A stretch of 45,985 bases of DNA. It comes from JANYCO01 sp031416415 (GTDB taxonomy: Bacteria > Bacteroidota > Bacteroidia > Cytophagales > Cytophagaceae). Positions 7,137 through 15,850 of the stretch are shown piece after piece. The stretch is taken from the NCBI GenBank assembly GCA_031416415.1, contig JANOTP010000180.1:1-45985 (forward strand), read 5' to 3'. The number at the start of each line of letters is the position of its first letter. Position 1 is the stretch's first letter. A model generated the notes under the pieces. It had not been told where the DNA came from and searched no databases. It saw nothing but the letters and a program-made list of their open reading frames with translations. The position numbers and the translations under genes are program-made.

Positions 7137-7931
7137 TTGAATACAATAAACGAAATTTACGGGATATGCAATCTAAGTATTGTTCCTATTAGGACAGAAC
7201 CCTCTGATAAAGCAGAGATAGGTTCGCAACTTTTATTTGGTGAAGTTTTTACGGCTAGTAAAAAAACGGAGGACAGTAAATGGGTTTATATCGAAACAAA
7301 ATTTGATGAATATATAGGATGGATAGATTCCAAGCAATTTAAAGAGGTAAGCAAAGAATTTTTTGATACTTTCAACAATACCCCTTCTCCATTGTCTCAC
7401 GGCTTGATGGGGATTATCAAAGGTGAAAGAAGATTTTTTCCTATTCTTATGGGAAGTACTTTGCCTTTATTGAAAGAGAAGGTGGTTCGCCTAGACGATG
7501 AGTATTTTGAATTTGAAGGGGAGTTTATTTATCCTAAAAAAACAAACGCTACCGCTATTGAAAAAACAGCTCGGTTCTTTCTTCATTCTCCTTATTTGTG
7601 GGGTGGGAAATCTCATTTTGGAATTGATTGTTCGGGATTTGTTCAACAAGTATATAAGATAAATGGCTACGAGCTTCCACGCGATAGTTTTAAGCAGGCA
7701 GAGGTAGGACAAAATATTCCTTTTGAAGACATTTTAGCTGGTGATCTAGCTTATTTTCATAATGTAAACGGCCGAATCATTCATGTAGGCATTGTTCTTC
7801 CAAGCAATCAAATTATTCATGCTTCTGGAGAGGTTAGAGTAGATGTATTGGACGAGAATGGAATATTTAATGTGGATAGAAGAATTTATACGCATAAGCT
7901 TTCTGTTGTCCGAAGAGTGGTTGTGGAATAA
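7137..7931 (+). CDS. SH3-domain NlpC/P60 peptidoglycan hydrolase
   Basis: The 264-residue protein starts with bacterial SH3-like segments (about 1-130, with SIVPIRTEPSDKAEIGSQLLFGE) and ends with an NlpC/P60 cysteine peptidase domain (about 140-262). The catalytic Cys165 is in GIDCSGF, His216 in IIHVGIV and His228 in IIHASG. Such enzymes cut gamma-D-Glu-meso-diaminopimelate links in wall peptides and act in recycling or remodelling. No signal peptide is seen, as in cytoplasmic recycling members. An in-frame stop at 7122 leaves TTG at 7137 as the only ordinary start. Confidence 0.9.
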   Translation: MNTINEIYGICNLSIVPIRTEPSDKAEIGSQLLFGEVFTASKKTEDSKWVYIETKFDEYIGWIDSKQFKEVSKEFFDTFNNTPSPLSHGLMGIIKGERRFFPILMGSTLPLLKEKVVRLDDEYFEFEGEFIYPKKTNATAIEKTARFFLHSPYLWGGKSHFGIDCSGFVQQVYKINGYELPRDSFKQAEVGQNIPFEDILAGDLAYFHNVNGRIIHVGIVLPSNQIIHASGEVRVDVLDENGIFNVDRRIYTHKLSVVRRVVVE

Positions 7932-8612
7932 GTATATTCTAAACTTACTATTTGCTTTTTATAAAAGTTTAAGCAATGGTTTAAAATCAATAATTGTCAC
8001 TCTTATTGAATCTTAGTCTATGAAAATATAGGTAAGAGTAAATATTTTTTTAAATCAAATCCCCAGACGAAGATAATTATCCTGTAAGGAATGGGAAAAT
8101 AAAATTCGTATTACTTCACGACAAATAATAGCTGATTATTTAAAGAAGATATTGACTATTTTAAGTACATTTTTTGATTTTTTTTAATTTTAATTAAAGC
8201 AAAATTATATTGATAGACATATAGATAGAATAGATTAATATGATTGTTATCATTTACTCTGCTGATTAATTTCATTGAATCTTCTGATAGGTTTAAGTTT
8301 CTTTGCTTTTACTAAATCATAACCTAAGAAAATGAGAACTATCCTTATACCCATAGATTTTGTCCATTGCGTTGATACTGCAATAAAATAGGCTATTTAA
8401 ATTACCCCTAAAAACTACTGTAGACCACTATTAACGATAAAACAATTTAAACAACTACAAAAAGGATAGTAGCTACTACAATTTAACTACATTAAAGTGA
8501 AATAGGTTTTTGCCATTCAGCTTGCATCATAATTAAAACATGAAGTTACTGTTTGGTTAATTAACTTAACTATTTTAATCTAGTATATTTTACAACTAAA
8601 AAATTAAATAGT
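7932..8612. other. 681-base gene-free stretch with possible gene relics
   Basis: No intact gene is visible. Two short stretches look like eroded coding sequence: at 8104-8145 the plus strand reads IRITSRQIIADYLK, resembling the recognition helix region of Crp/Fnr regulators, and at 8332-8391 it reads like the first strand of a universal stress protein. The remainder is AT-rich with no clear hairpin. Confidence 0.5.
8332..8391 (+). pseudogene. Possible universal stress protein remnant
   Basis: An ATG-led frame of 19 codons reads MRTILIPIDFVHCVDTAIK and then stops. It matches the start of the intact stress protein 281 bases downstream (MKTILVPTDFSNNANNALTY) at most positions of the first beta strand and following helix. 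No further similarity was recognised after the stop, so it is either a truncated relic or a coincidence. Confidence 0.4.
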
Positions 8613-9443
8613 ATGAAAACAATACTTGTACCTACCGATTTTTCTAACAATGCGAACAACGCTTTAACGTACGCTAACGATTTTGCCAAGGCTATAAACA
8701 ACAAAATAGTATTGTTGCATGTCTATATTCCATTAGTGGGAAAATATACTATTATTCCTGGTATAGATTCTCAAGATGTTATCGAAAAAAAGAGTAGTGA
8801 AAAGAAACTAGAAAAGGTGCGAAGCAAATATACAAAAGTGCCAATTAAAGAGTTAGTAAAAATGGGTAATCCTACTGAGGAAATTATTGAAACAGCTCGC
8901 AGTAGCAAATCTCAGCTAATTATTATGGGAACTCATGGGGCAAGTGGATTAAAACGAATTTTATTTGGTAGTAATACTTCGGATGTTATATCAAAATCAA
9001 ACATCCCTGTTCTTGCTATTCCACAACGATATCGTTTTAAAAAAATAACTACTATTGTTTATGCCTCTGACTTAAACAATACGATGAATGAACTGAAGCA
9101 TATTATTCCAATTGCAAAACAATTAAATGCTACCATTGAAGTATTAAATTTAAATTATATCTATAATCAAAACCATGATAAGAAGCTTCTGATAGAAAAG
9201 AAAATTAAAGCACTTAGTTATAAAAAAATTAAGTTGATTGAACAGAAAGCTACTATTGACTATACCATGATTGAGCAGATAAAAAAATATTTAGTAAAAC
9301 GTAAACCACAAATTTTGGTTATGTTCCCAGAAGACAAAGGTTGGTTTGATAAACTTATTATGAGTAGTAAGACCGAAGAGTTGGCGAATCAATTAAAATT
9401 ACCGTTGCTTTCAATCAGAAAATCTATAGTTAAAACGAAATAA
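8613..9443 (+). CDS. Universal stress protein, two tandem UspA domains
   Basis: The 276-residue protein holds two Usp domains (about 1-138 and 145-272). The first has the ATP-binding pattern G-2x-G-9x-G-S: Gly106, Gly109, then Gly119-Ser120 in GTHGASGLKRILFGS, and the typical start TILVPTDFS. The second domain lacks this loop and is probably non-binding. Usp proteins act in the cytoplasm during energy, oxygen or nutrient stress. The next gene, PEP synthase, is on the same strand after 131 bases; the pairing suggests a response to energy limitation, which is inference. A possible relic of another Usp lies upstream. Confidence 0.93.
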   Translation: MKTILVPTDFSNNANNALTYANDFAKAINNKIVLLHVYIPLVGKYTIIPGIDSQDVIEKKSSEKKLEKVRSKYTKVPIKELVKMGNPTEEIIETARSSKSQLIIMGTHGASGLKRILFGSNTSDVISKSNIPVLAIPQRYRFKKITTIVYASDLNNTMNELKHIIPIAKQLNATIEVLNLNYIYNQNHDKKLLIEKKIKALSYKKIKLIEQKATIDYTMIEQIKKYLVKRKPQILVMFPEDKGWFDKLIMSSKTEELANQLKLPLLSIRKSIVKTK

Positions 9444-9574
9444 TACTAGATTATAATGAAGTAGGATTTAACTTAAATTCTATTAAAGCAATTGATAATA
9501 TACATTTATCAGCTTGTGGGAAATACTTTTATAAAAAACAATATTTATAGTGTCACTATTTAAATTTTTAGAAA

Positions 9575-11992
9575 ATGGAAACTACAACGCACATTTTATC
9601 TTTTAAGCAAATAAGTATCAATGATATTGCTAAAGTTGGTGGTAAAAATGCCTCACTCGGGGAAATGTATAACCAACTTAATCCGAAAGGTATTGGTATT
9701 CCTAATGGTTTTGCGTTAACTGCCGATGCATATCGTTTATTTCGTAAACAAAACAATATAGAGCAACAACTAAATGATTTGTTGTTATCATTAGATACAG
9801 AGCATTATTCAAATCTTGTTCAAATAGGAGAAACGGCTAGAGCGTTGATCTTTTCAGGAGTATTTCCAAAAGAAATTGTTGAGGCGGTTAACGTAGCCTA
9901 TAAAGCACTTTCGGATGATTGTGGTATTAAATATTTGGATGTAGCGGTTCGCAGTAGTGCCACAGCAGAAGATTTACCTACGGCAAGTTTTGCAGGAAGG
10001 ATGGAATCGTACCTGAACATTAGCGGAGAAAAGCAATTACTTGATGCAGTTCATCGTTGTTATGCATCTTTGTTTACCGACCGTGCAATAAAATACCGTC
10101 ACGACATGGGTTTTACAGGTATGGATATTGCCATTTCAGTGGGTGTGCAGCAAATGGTGCGAAGCGACAAAGCCTCATCGGGAGTAGCATTCACGATCGA
10201 TCCTGATAGCGGATTTGAAAATGGGATTGTCATTAACAGTAGTTGGGGTTTGGGTGAAAATATTGTGCAGGGTAGAGTAACGCCCGATGAATGGACGGTT
10301 TTTAAACCTACACTTTTTGATGAAAAGTTGAATCCAATTTTAAAAAGTCAGTGTGGAAGAAAAGAATACACAATGTTGTATGTTAAAAATGCTGAAGGAG
10401 TATCTGCCGAAAAAACCATAGCCAATATTGATACTTCTTTAGAAAAACAGCAAGAATATTCGCTTACCAATAATGAAGTAATTCAGTTAGCTCAATGGTG
10501 TTATAAAATAGAAAAACATTATGGAAAAGCAATGGATATTGAATGGGCAAAAGATGGATTGAATAATCAGCTTTACATTGTACAGGCAAGACCGGAAACT
10601 ATTCATGGAAAAGTGAAAAAGAAAATAAGAGAAATTTTCACACTAAAAGAAAAAGGAAAATTGCTTACTAAAGGTATTGCATTAGGAGATAAAATAGCAA
10701 CTGGTAAAGCTAGGATTTTGCAAAATCCTCAAGAAGGTGATCAATTACAAGAAGGTGAAATATTAGTAACAGATATAACGAATCCAGATTGGGATCCAAT
10801 ATTAAAAAAAGCGGCAGCCATTGTTACCAACAAAGGCGGTAGAACGAGCCATGCTGCTATTGTTGCAAGAGAACTTGGAACCGTTGCAGTAGTAGGTTGT
10901 GGAAATGCTACGGAAGTAATTAAAAACGGACAGGAAATTACAGTTTCCTGTGCCGAAGGGAAAGAAGGAAATATTTACGATGGCATTTTAAAATGGGATA
11001 TTAAAGAGCAAGATTACAGCCAATTGCCAATGCCGAAAACTGCCCCTATGTTTATTCTTGCCGACCCCGACCGTGCTTTTGAATTAAGCAATTATCCAAA
11101 TCAAGGTGTTGGTTTATTACGTTTAGAGTTTGCGATAAGCAACAGTATTCGTATACATCCACTTGCGTTATGTGAACCTGAAAAAATCACTGATGAAACA
11201 ACAAAAGCAGAAATAAATGAACAGATAAAAGGTTATGTTGATGGTAAAACATATTTTATTGATAAGTTAGCTGAAGCAGTATCAACGGTTGCTGCGGCAT
11301 TTTATCCAAAAGATGTAATTGTGCGAATGAGCGATTTCAAAAGTAATGAATATGCCAACCTGATTGGTGGGAAATATTTTGAACCGAAAGAGGAAAATCC
11401 AATGATTGGTCTACGGGGAGCATCAAGGTATTACAGTGATTTTTACCGAAAAGGTTTTGCATTAGAATGTGAAGCAATGAAAAAAGTGCGGAATAAAATG
11501 GGAATGACTAACGTAAAATTAATGATTCCATTTTGTCGAACAATTGAAGAAGGAGAAAAAGTTATTGCTGAAATGGCAGCTAATGGGTTGATAAAAAAAG
11601 AAAATGGATTAGAAATTTATGTAATGATTGAAATTCCGAGTAATGTGTTATTAGCAGATGAATTTGCAAAATTATTTGATGGATTTTCAATAGGATCAAA
11701 TGATTTAACTCAACTTACACTGGGGTTAGATAGAGATTCTACATTAGTGAGTTATTTGTTCAACGAAGAAAATGCCGCGGTAAAAGGGTTGATAAAAGAA
11801 ACTATTCGTGTTGCAAAACGAAACAATATTAAAGTAGGTTTGTGTGGACAAGCACCAAGTGATATCCCAGCTTTTGCTAAGTTTTTAGTTGAAGAAGGTA
11901 TTAACAGCATTTCCTTTAATCCAGATGCCTTGATTAAGGGAATTGAAAATATTGTAGAAGCAGAAAAAATGACTCATGTACTAACTATATAA
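9575..11992 (+). CDS. ppsA: Phosphoenolpyruvate synthase (pyruvate, water dikinase)
   Basis: The 805-residue protein has the three-part architecture of PEP synthases: an N-terminal ATP-grasp domain (about 15-350; KVGGKNASLGEM, VRSSATAEDLP), a phosphohistidine swivel domain with catalytic His426 in KGGRTSHAAIVARELG, and a C-terminal TIM barrel (about 490-800) with GLLRLEF, a MIEIPSNVLL block, SIGSNDLTQLTLGLDRD and catalytic Cys757 in GLCGQAPSD. It converts pyruvate, ATP and water to PEP, AMP and phosphate for gluconeogenesis. Length matches the family. It lies after the stress protein and before a strong hairpin at 12040-12083. PPDK is a related alternative, but size and motifs favour PpsA. 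Confidence 0.95.
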   Translation: METTTHILSFKQISINDIAKVGGKNASLGEMYNQLNPKGIGIPNGFALTADAYRLFRKQNNIEQQLNDLLLSLDTEHYSNLVQIGETARALIFSGVFPKEIVEAVNVAYKALSDDCGIKYLDVAVRSSATAEDLPTASFAGRMESYLNISGEKQLLDAVHRCYASLFTDRAIKYRHDMGFTGMDIAISVGVQQMVRSDKASSGVAFTIDPDSGFENGIVINSSWGLGENIVQGRVTPDEWTVFKPTLFDEKLNPILKSQCGRKEYTMLYVKNAEGVSAEKTIANIDTSLEKQQEYSLTNNEVIQLAQWCYKIEKHYGKAMDIEWAKDGLNNQLYIVQARPETIHGKVKKKIREIFTLKEKGKLLTKGIALGDKIATGKARILQNPQEGDQLQEGEILVTDITNPDWDPILKKAAAIVTNKGGRTSHAAIVARELGTVAVVGCGNATEVIKNGQEITVSCAEGKEGNIYDGILKWDIKEQDYSQLPMPKTAPMFILADPDRAFELSNYPNQGVGLLRLEFAISNSIRIHPLALCEPEKITDETTKAEINEQIKGYVDGKTYFIDKLAEAVSTVAAAFYPKDVIVRMSDFKSNEYANLIGGKYFEPKEENPMIGLRGASRYYSDFYRKGFALECEAMKKVRNKMGMTNVKLMIPFCRTIEEGEKVIAEMAANGLIKKENGLEIYVMIEIPSNVLLADEFAKLFDGFSIGSNDLTQLTLGLDRDSTLVSYLFNEENAAVKGLIKETIRVAKRNNIKVGLCGQAPSDIPAFAKFLVEEGINSISFNPDALIKGIENIVEAEKMTHVLTI

Positions 11993-12039
11993 ACTATCAC
12001 TCCTGAAAAATTTCATATAGAATTAGGCTCTAATTTTTA

Positions 12040-12083
12040 TACAGATAAGTTTGTTAAAAATAATAATGACAAACTTATCTGTA
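12040..12083 (+). terminator. Strong hairpin after ppsA
   Basis: A perfect 15-bp stem (TACAGATAAGTTTGT with its complement) surrounds a 14-base AT loop, 48 bases after the ppsA stop. Only short T runs follow, so it may end transcription less sharply than a classic terminator or protect the mRNA 3' end. Confidence 0.7.
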
Positions 12084-12213
12084 ATAAATTTTGCTTTTCA
12101 TTGGTGATAGGATAGTAAGAGAGCCTTATGCGCTAAAGAATTAATCTAAGAAAACTAAAACTCTACTTCTATTAGTATTAGTGAATAGAAGTTCTTTATC
12201 CGAAAGAGAATAC

Positions 12214-13359
12214 TTACTTAAACTTTATACCAAACAAAAACTCAAAGAAACGAGCACTAGAAGATTCTGGAAGCAGAGGAAATATTAAATTTCTAAGTCC
12301 TGCTAGTATAGGGTTAGAAGTTTGAGCTATTTTCCCAAGTTGATAAGAAGTAGTAGTTATTTTTGTAGTACGTTCTATCCTTTCTTTTTCAAATTGAACA
12401 AAAGCTTTTGTAAGATCTTTTTCTTTTTTTAGAATACTACCTAACACTGCAGCATCTTCTATAGCCATGCAAGCTCCTTGTCCAAGATTAGGAGTGGTGG
12501 CATGTGCAGCATCACCCAGAAGAAGTATGTTTCCAAAGGCGAATTTTTTAATTGGTTTTAGATCATTTAAATTATTCCAGAAAATAGAATCAGTAGAAGT
12601 ATTTCTTATGATTTCACTCACTGGCTTGTGAAAATCTTTAAACATATCGGCTAGTTCTTCAGGAGTTTTTTTTGCCCAATGATTTTCAGGTTTTTTAGCA
12701 TCTACTACTGCAAACCAATAAACAGTTTTTTTTGATAAAGGGACAATTCCAATCCTTTTTCCCAATCCCCATGTTTCGCTTAGTACAGAATAATCTAGGT
12801 CGGCGATCTCTGTATTACATATTCCACGCCAGCATGTCTGTCCGCTGTAGCGTTCTTTGGAATCTGGAAGCAGATGTGTTCTTACTGCCGAATGAATTCC
12901 ATCAGCGGCTATAAGATAATCAGTAGTTGTAGTTGTTCCATCCGAAAAATAAAGATGAACTTGATTGCCAGATTGTTCTATTTTTTCACATCTTTTATTA
13001 AAATATACAGGAGTCGTTCCTATAGTAGTAGCAAGAATTTCATGTAGATCGTGACGATGTATAGTTACTGCATTACTACTGAATTTTTCTCTCATCTTCG
13101 ACATTTCAATTAGTTGAAGCGTTTTACCTTTTGTACTTAACATTTTTCCGAAATCATATTTATACCCTTTCTGTGCCACGGCTTTGTCTATTTCAAGATA
13201 CTCAAGTGCTTTCCAAGCATTAATTGCAATAGACAAGCCTGCACCCACAGGACTAAATTTTTCTGCGGCCTCGTAGACCTCACAGTTTATACCACTATTT
13301 TTTAGTGCAATAGCCGTAGTTAATCCTCCAATACCACCACCTAGAATTATTATTTTCAT
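12214..13359 (-). CDS. FAD-dependent aromatic-ring monooxygenase
   Basis: The 381-residue protein is a class A flavin monooxygenase. It shows the Rossmann GGGIGG at 7-12, the DG motif at 153-154 (AADGIHSAVR), and the FAD ribityl motif GDAAHATTPNLGQG at 282-295. Relatives include salicylate/3-hydroxybenzoate hydroxylases and TetX-like enzymes; the substrate cannot be named. It would use NAD(P)H and O2 in the cytoplasm. It ends the minus-strand pair with the DUF3995 gene upstream (10-base gap), transcribed from a promoter covered by two dyads beside a divergent TetR gene. This arrangement suggests induction by a small aromatic or toxic compound. Confidence 0.92.
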   Translation of the reverse strand: MKIIILGGGIGGLTTAIALKNSGINCEVYEAAEKFSPVGAGLSIAINAWKALEYLEIDKAVAQKGYKYDFGKMLSTKGKTLQLIEMSKMREKFSSNAVTIHRHDLHEILATTIGTTPVYFNKRCEKIEQSGNQVHLYFSDGTTTTTDYLIAADGIHSAVRTHLLPDSKERYSGQTCWRGICNTEIADLDYSVLSETWGLGKRIGIVPLSKKTVYWFAVVDAKKPENHWAKKTPEELADMFKDFHKPVSEIIRNTSTDSIFWNNLNDLKPIKKFAFGNILLLGDAAHATTPNLGQGACMAIEDAAVLGSILKKEKDLTKAFVQFEKERIERTTKITTTSYQLGKIAQTSNPILAGLRNLIFPLLPESSSARFFEFLFGIKFK

Positions 13360-13369
13360 AGTTTCTTTT

Positions 13370-13780
13370 TTAATTAATTGATTGAATTAAACTGTTTATT
13401 GAAATTAGTAGACACAAAGGACTATAAAACAGTGAATCGTTTCGGGAAAATTCTGTGCCTTTTATTTTTTTTGTTATCCCAACATAGTTGAAATCACCTA
13501 TGAAACGAATAAAAAAAAGAAGTGTTATGAACCAGTTTATTGTAGTTAAAAATGGAATTTTTATAGCACAACTATTGACGAACGAGATTATAGCAAAAAT
13601 CAAGACTCCCATTGCCACTATACTTGTTGCAAATTTAGTTGGTGCAAAAGCTAACTCACTGTTTACTTTTGAAGGAATTACCGAAGCTCCTACCCATTTC
13701 CCTCCAAATGCCCAATAGAGATGTAATATAGCGATTGAAGTAAATATGCTTCCATTTATAAGACTTAAAACTGTTACCAT
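13370..13780 (-). CDS. DUF3995 membrane protein
   Basis: The 136-residue protein has about four transmembrane segments (near 5-25, 50-70, 78-96 and 115-133) and the family signature HLYWAFGGKW followed by a conserved Pro, as in DUF3995. Function of the family is unknown. It is the first gene of the minus-strand unit with the monooxygenase and starts 98 bases from the divergent TetR gene, so it is probably induced with that enzyme. A role in transport or membrane protection linked to the monooxygenase substrate is only a guess. Confidence 0.82.
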   Translation of the reverse strand: MVTVLSLINGSIFTSIAILHLYWAFGGKWVGASVIPSKVNSELAFAPTKFATSIVAMGVLIFAIISFVNSCAIKIPFLTTINWFITLLFFIRFIGDFNYVGITKKIKGTEFSRNDSLFYSPLCLLISINSLIQSIN

Positions 13781-13810
13781 AGTACTAGTAATTAGAAGAT
13801 TGTGTAATTA

Positions 13811-13854
13811 TTAGAACAAATGTACTAATTTTTAAATATAGAACAAATGTTCTA
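13811..13854. promoter_or_regulatory. Two probable TetR operators
   Basis: Site one (13811-13828) is TTAGAACAAATGTACTAA, with one mismatched pair. Site two (13839-13854) is the perfect dyad TAGAAC-AAAT-GTTCTA. Both share AGAACAAATGT, and their centres are 27 bp apart. They lie between the divergent TetR and DUF3995/monooxygenase genes and cover the -7 and -33 boxes of the latter. Confidence 0.8.
13817..13847 (-). promoter_or_regulatory. Promoter of the DUF3995-monooxygenase operon
   Basis: On the minus strand TTTG (13844-13847), 19 bases, then TACATTTG (13817-13824) fits the Bacteroidota TTTG-N19-TAnnTTTG promoter exactly. Each box lies inside one operator dyad. Confidence 0.8.
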
Positions 13855-13878
13855 GTGTATTTTTTTTAGATTTACAAT

Positions 13879-14502
13879 ATGAATACGAAGGAGAAGATAG
13901 TAGAAGTAGCTTTATCGCTTTTTAATGAAAAAGGTACAGACAGTATTACAGTCAGACATATTGCAAAGGAAGTGGGTATTAGCCATGGTAATCTTTGTTA
14001 TCATTATCCTACTACTGATGATATTATTTTTAAGCTTTATGAAAATCTAGTAGCAGAATTAAATATAGAAATAAGTAAATTACCTGTTAACCAAGTAGAC
14101 CTTTGGATGATTTATCATTCTGGAAAAATTACATTTTCTCTGTTGTATAAATATAAATTTCTGATGCTTGATTTTGTAGGCATTATGAGACGAATAGAGG
14201 CTATTAGAACGCATTATAGACAATTAGTGGTTAAAAGAAGGTTAGAGTTTGGAATGGCTATGCAGTTTCTTGAAAAAGGTGGCTATTTAAAACCTGAGGT
14301 TATAAAAGATCACTATGCTAACATCATAGAAGTAAATTTTATAGTAGGAGATTTTTGGGTATCACGTGCAGAAATAATGTTTGAAGGACCTGAAAATGAA
14401 AAACTGAATTACTATCTTTCGCTTATGTTTGTGCCAGTACTTGCTTCTCTTACAGAAAAGGGGCTAGTACAGTATTTGGAAATTATGAAAGAATTGAAGT
14501 AA
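13879..14502 (+). CDS. TetR-family transcriptional regulator
   Basis: The 207-residue protein has a TetR N-terminal DNA-binding domain at about 1-50 (TKEKIVEVALSLFNEKGTDSITVRHIAKEVGISHGNLCYHYP), followed by an all-helical ligand domain without a recognised signature. It is divergent from the DUF3995-monooxygenase pair, and two matching dyads lie between them, so it probably represses that pair and perhaps itself until a ligand binds. The ATG at 13879 is preceded by an AT-rich stretch. The next plus-strand gene (META-domain protein) starts only 14 bases after its stop and may be co-transcribed. Confidence 0.9.
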   Translation: MNTKEKIVEVALSLFNEKGTDSITVRHIAKEVGISHGNLCYHYPTTDDIIFKLYENLVAELNIEISKLPVNQVDLWMIYHSGKITFSLLYKYKFLMLDFVGIMRRIEAIRTHYRQLVVKRRLEFGMAMQFLEKGGYLKPEVIKDHYANIIEVNFIVGDFWVSRAEIMFEGPENEKLNYYLSLMFVPVLASLTEKGLVQYLEIMKELK

Positions 14503-14516
14503 ATGAATAACGGTAT

Positions 14517-15008
14517 ATGAAAAAAAGTAAAATTTTAATCTTAGTGCTAGTTTCACTAGCATTGATCCAATTAAATGCTAGTAGAGTGAATGCAAAAAAA
14601 GTTGATTCTATTTTGAATTGTAGTGTACCTACCAATAGTTCTCTTTCATTTCCGGACAGCAGTGCGTGGATTCTGAAAAAAATCGTTGGTGTAAAGTCAA
14701 AAAAAATGACAATTGGCAATAAAGCTTTTATAATCATAAATAAAAAAGAACAAAAACTAACAGGTTATACCTCTTGCAATTTTATTAAGGGTACTGTAAC
14801 TTTTCAAGACTCTTCTGCCATAGCCTTTAATAATATAGCCCCTTTGAAAAGATCATGTGACGATGCTACTGATAAAATAGAAGCTTTATTTATATCGAAA
14901 ATTAAAAAAAGTACTTCATGGAAAATAGTAGGAAATATGCTCTATCTCTATGAAAATGAAAATCTTATTTTAGAGTTTACCGAAGTTGCTACTCCTAAAG
15001 CAAACTAG
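14517..15008 (+). CDS. Secreted META-domain (HslJ-like) protein
   Basis: The 163-residue protein has an N-terminal signal peptide (KKSKILILVLVSLALIQLNAS) without a lipobox cysteine, then a META-type domain at about 45-158: SSAWILKKIVG, KAFIIINKKEQKLTGYTSCNF, PLKRSCDD, then WKIVGNMLYLYENENLILEF. Two cysteines, in TSCNF and RSCDD, occur at positions typical for META domains. META proteins such as HslJ are exported and linked to stress or antibiotic tolerance with unclear mechanism. Its start lies 14 bases after the TetR stop, suggesting a shared transcript. Confidence 0.72.
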   Translation: MKKSKILILVLVSLALIQLNASRVNAKKVDSILNCSVPTNSSLSFPDSSAWILKKIVGVKSKKMTIGNKAFIIINKKEQKLTGYTSCNFIKGTVTFQDSSAIAFNNIAPLKRSCDDATDKIEALFISKIKKSTSWKIVGNMLYLYENENLILEFTEVATPKAN

Positions 15009-15068
15009 TTATTGAGAAGGGATTAAAAAGAGAAAATAAGAATTTATCAACTACATAATTATTTATTA

Positions 15069-15740
15069 ATGAATTTCGAAGAAGGGGTAGTTATACTCAT
15101 AGACAAACCATTGGAATGGACTTCCTTTGACGTGGTAGGAAAAATACGAAATACCATCAGAGTAAAAAAAGTTGGACATGCAGGTACTCTGGATCCATTG
15201 GCTACAGGGCTTTTGATACTTTGCACGGGTAAAATGACAAAAAAAATTGACGAATTTCAAGCACAAGAAAAAGAATACGAAGGGGAATTAATACTAGGAA
15301 AAACAACTCCTTCATTTGATAGAGAAACGGAAGTGGATCAGGAATTTGATATTTCTATGCTGACAGAAGAAATGATACGGAAAAATGTTTTGCCATTTAT
15401 AGGAACTATTCAACAGGTACCACCATTATATTCAGCAATAAAAGTGAATGGCGTTCCCTTATATAAAAAAGCTAGAAGAGGAGAGACCGTGGAAATCAAA
15501 TCTCGAGAAGTGACTATTTCTGAATTTGAAATTACAGAGGTACAATTGCCATCAGTGAAATTTAGAATAGTATGTTCTAAAGGAACCTATATAAGGAGTT
15601 TGGTAAGAGATTTTGGTGTTGCCTTAAACAACGGAGCCTACATGAGTGCACTACGTCGTACACGTATAGGAGCGTTTCATATAGCTAATGCAGAACAGTT
15701 GACTGAATTTGTAGAGAAAAACAAAGTTAATAAAGCATAA
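15069..15740 (+). CDS. truB: tRNA pseudouridine-55 synthase
   Basis: The 223-residue protein carries the TruB catalytic block GHAGTLDPLATGLL with catalytic Asp42, plus IDKPLEWTSFD near the start, a PPLYSAIKVNG block and GTYIRSLVRDFG. It makes pseudouridine at position 55 in the T-loop of tRNAs. It lacks a long C-terminal PUA extension, as in many short TruB proteins. The stop codon touches a palindromic heptamer repeat at 15740-15816. It is not beside rbfA or uppP here. Confidence 0.96.
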   Translation: MNFEEGVVILIDKPLEWTSFDVVGKIRNTIRVKKVGHAGTLDPLATGLLILCTGKMTKKIDEFQAQEKEYEGELILGKTTPSFDRETEVDQEFDISMLTEEMIRKNVLPFIGTIQQVPPLYSAIKVNGVPLYKKARRGETVEIKSREVTISEFEITEVQLPSVKFRIVCSKGTYIRSLVRDFGVALNNGAYMSALRRTRIGAFHIANAEQLTEFVEKNKVNKA

Positions 15741-15816
15741 AAGTTGAAAGTTAAGAGTATAAAGTTTGACTTGAGGATGGTCTTTTTAAAACTTTAAACT
15801 ATAAACTTTAAACTTT
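15740..15816. repeat. Heptamer-periodic inverted repeat (AAAGTTT family), copy 1
   Basis: Arms 15740-15767 and 15789-15816 are 28 bases each and pair at 24 positions around a 21-base loop. Both arms are built of AAAGTTT-like words in near 7-base steps. The left arm begins at the last base of the truB stop codon. Two more members are at 18780-18879 and 22859-22919. Confidence 0.78.
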
Positions 15817-15850
15817 TATACTTTACACTTATGATAAAAAAATATTAACA

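Noticed and set aside
7132..7139. TTACTTTG overlapping the TTG start of the NlpC/P60 gene as a -7 box
   Set aside because: It departs from TAnnTTTG and would put the transcript start inside the coding region, past the start codon.
8508..8530. Sigma-54-like promoter ahead of the universal stress protein gene
   Set aside because: A GC at the -12 position is present but the required GG at -24 is missing at correct spacing.
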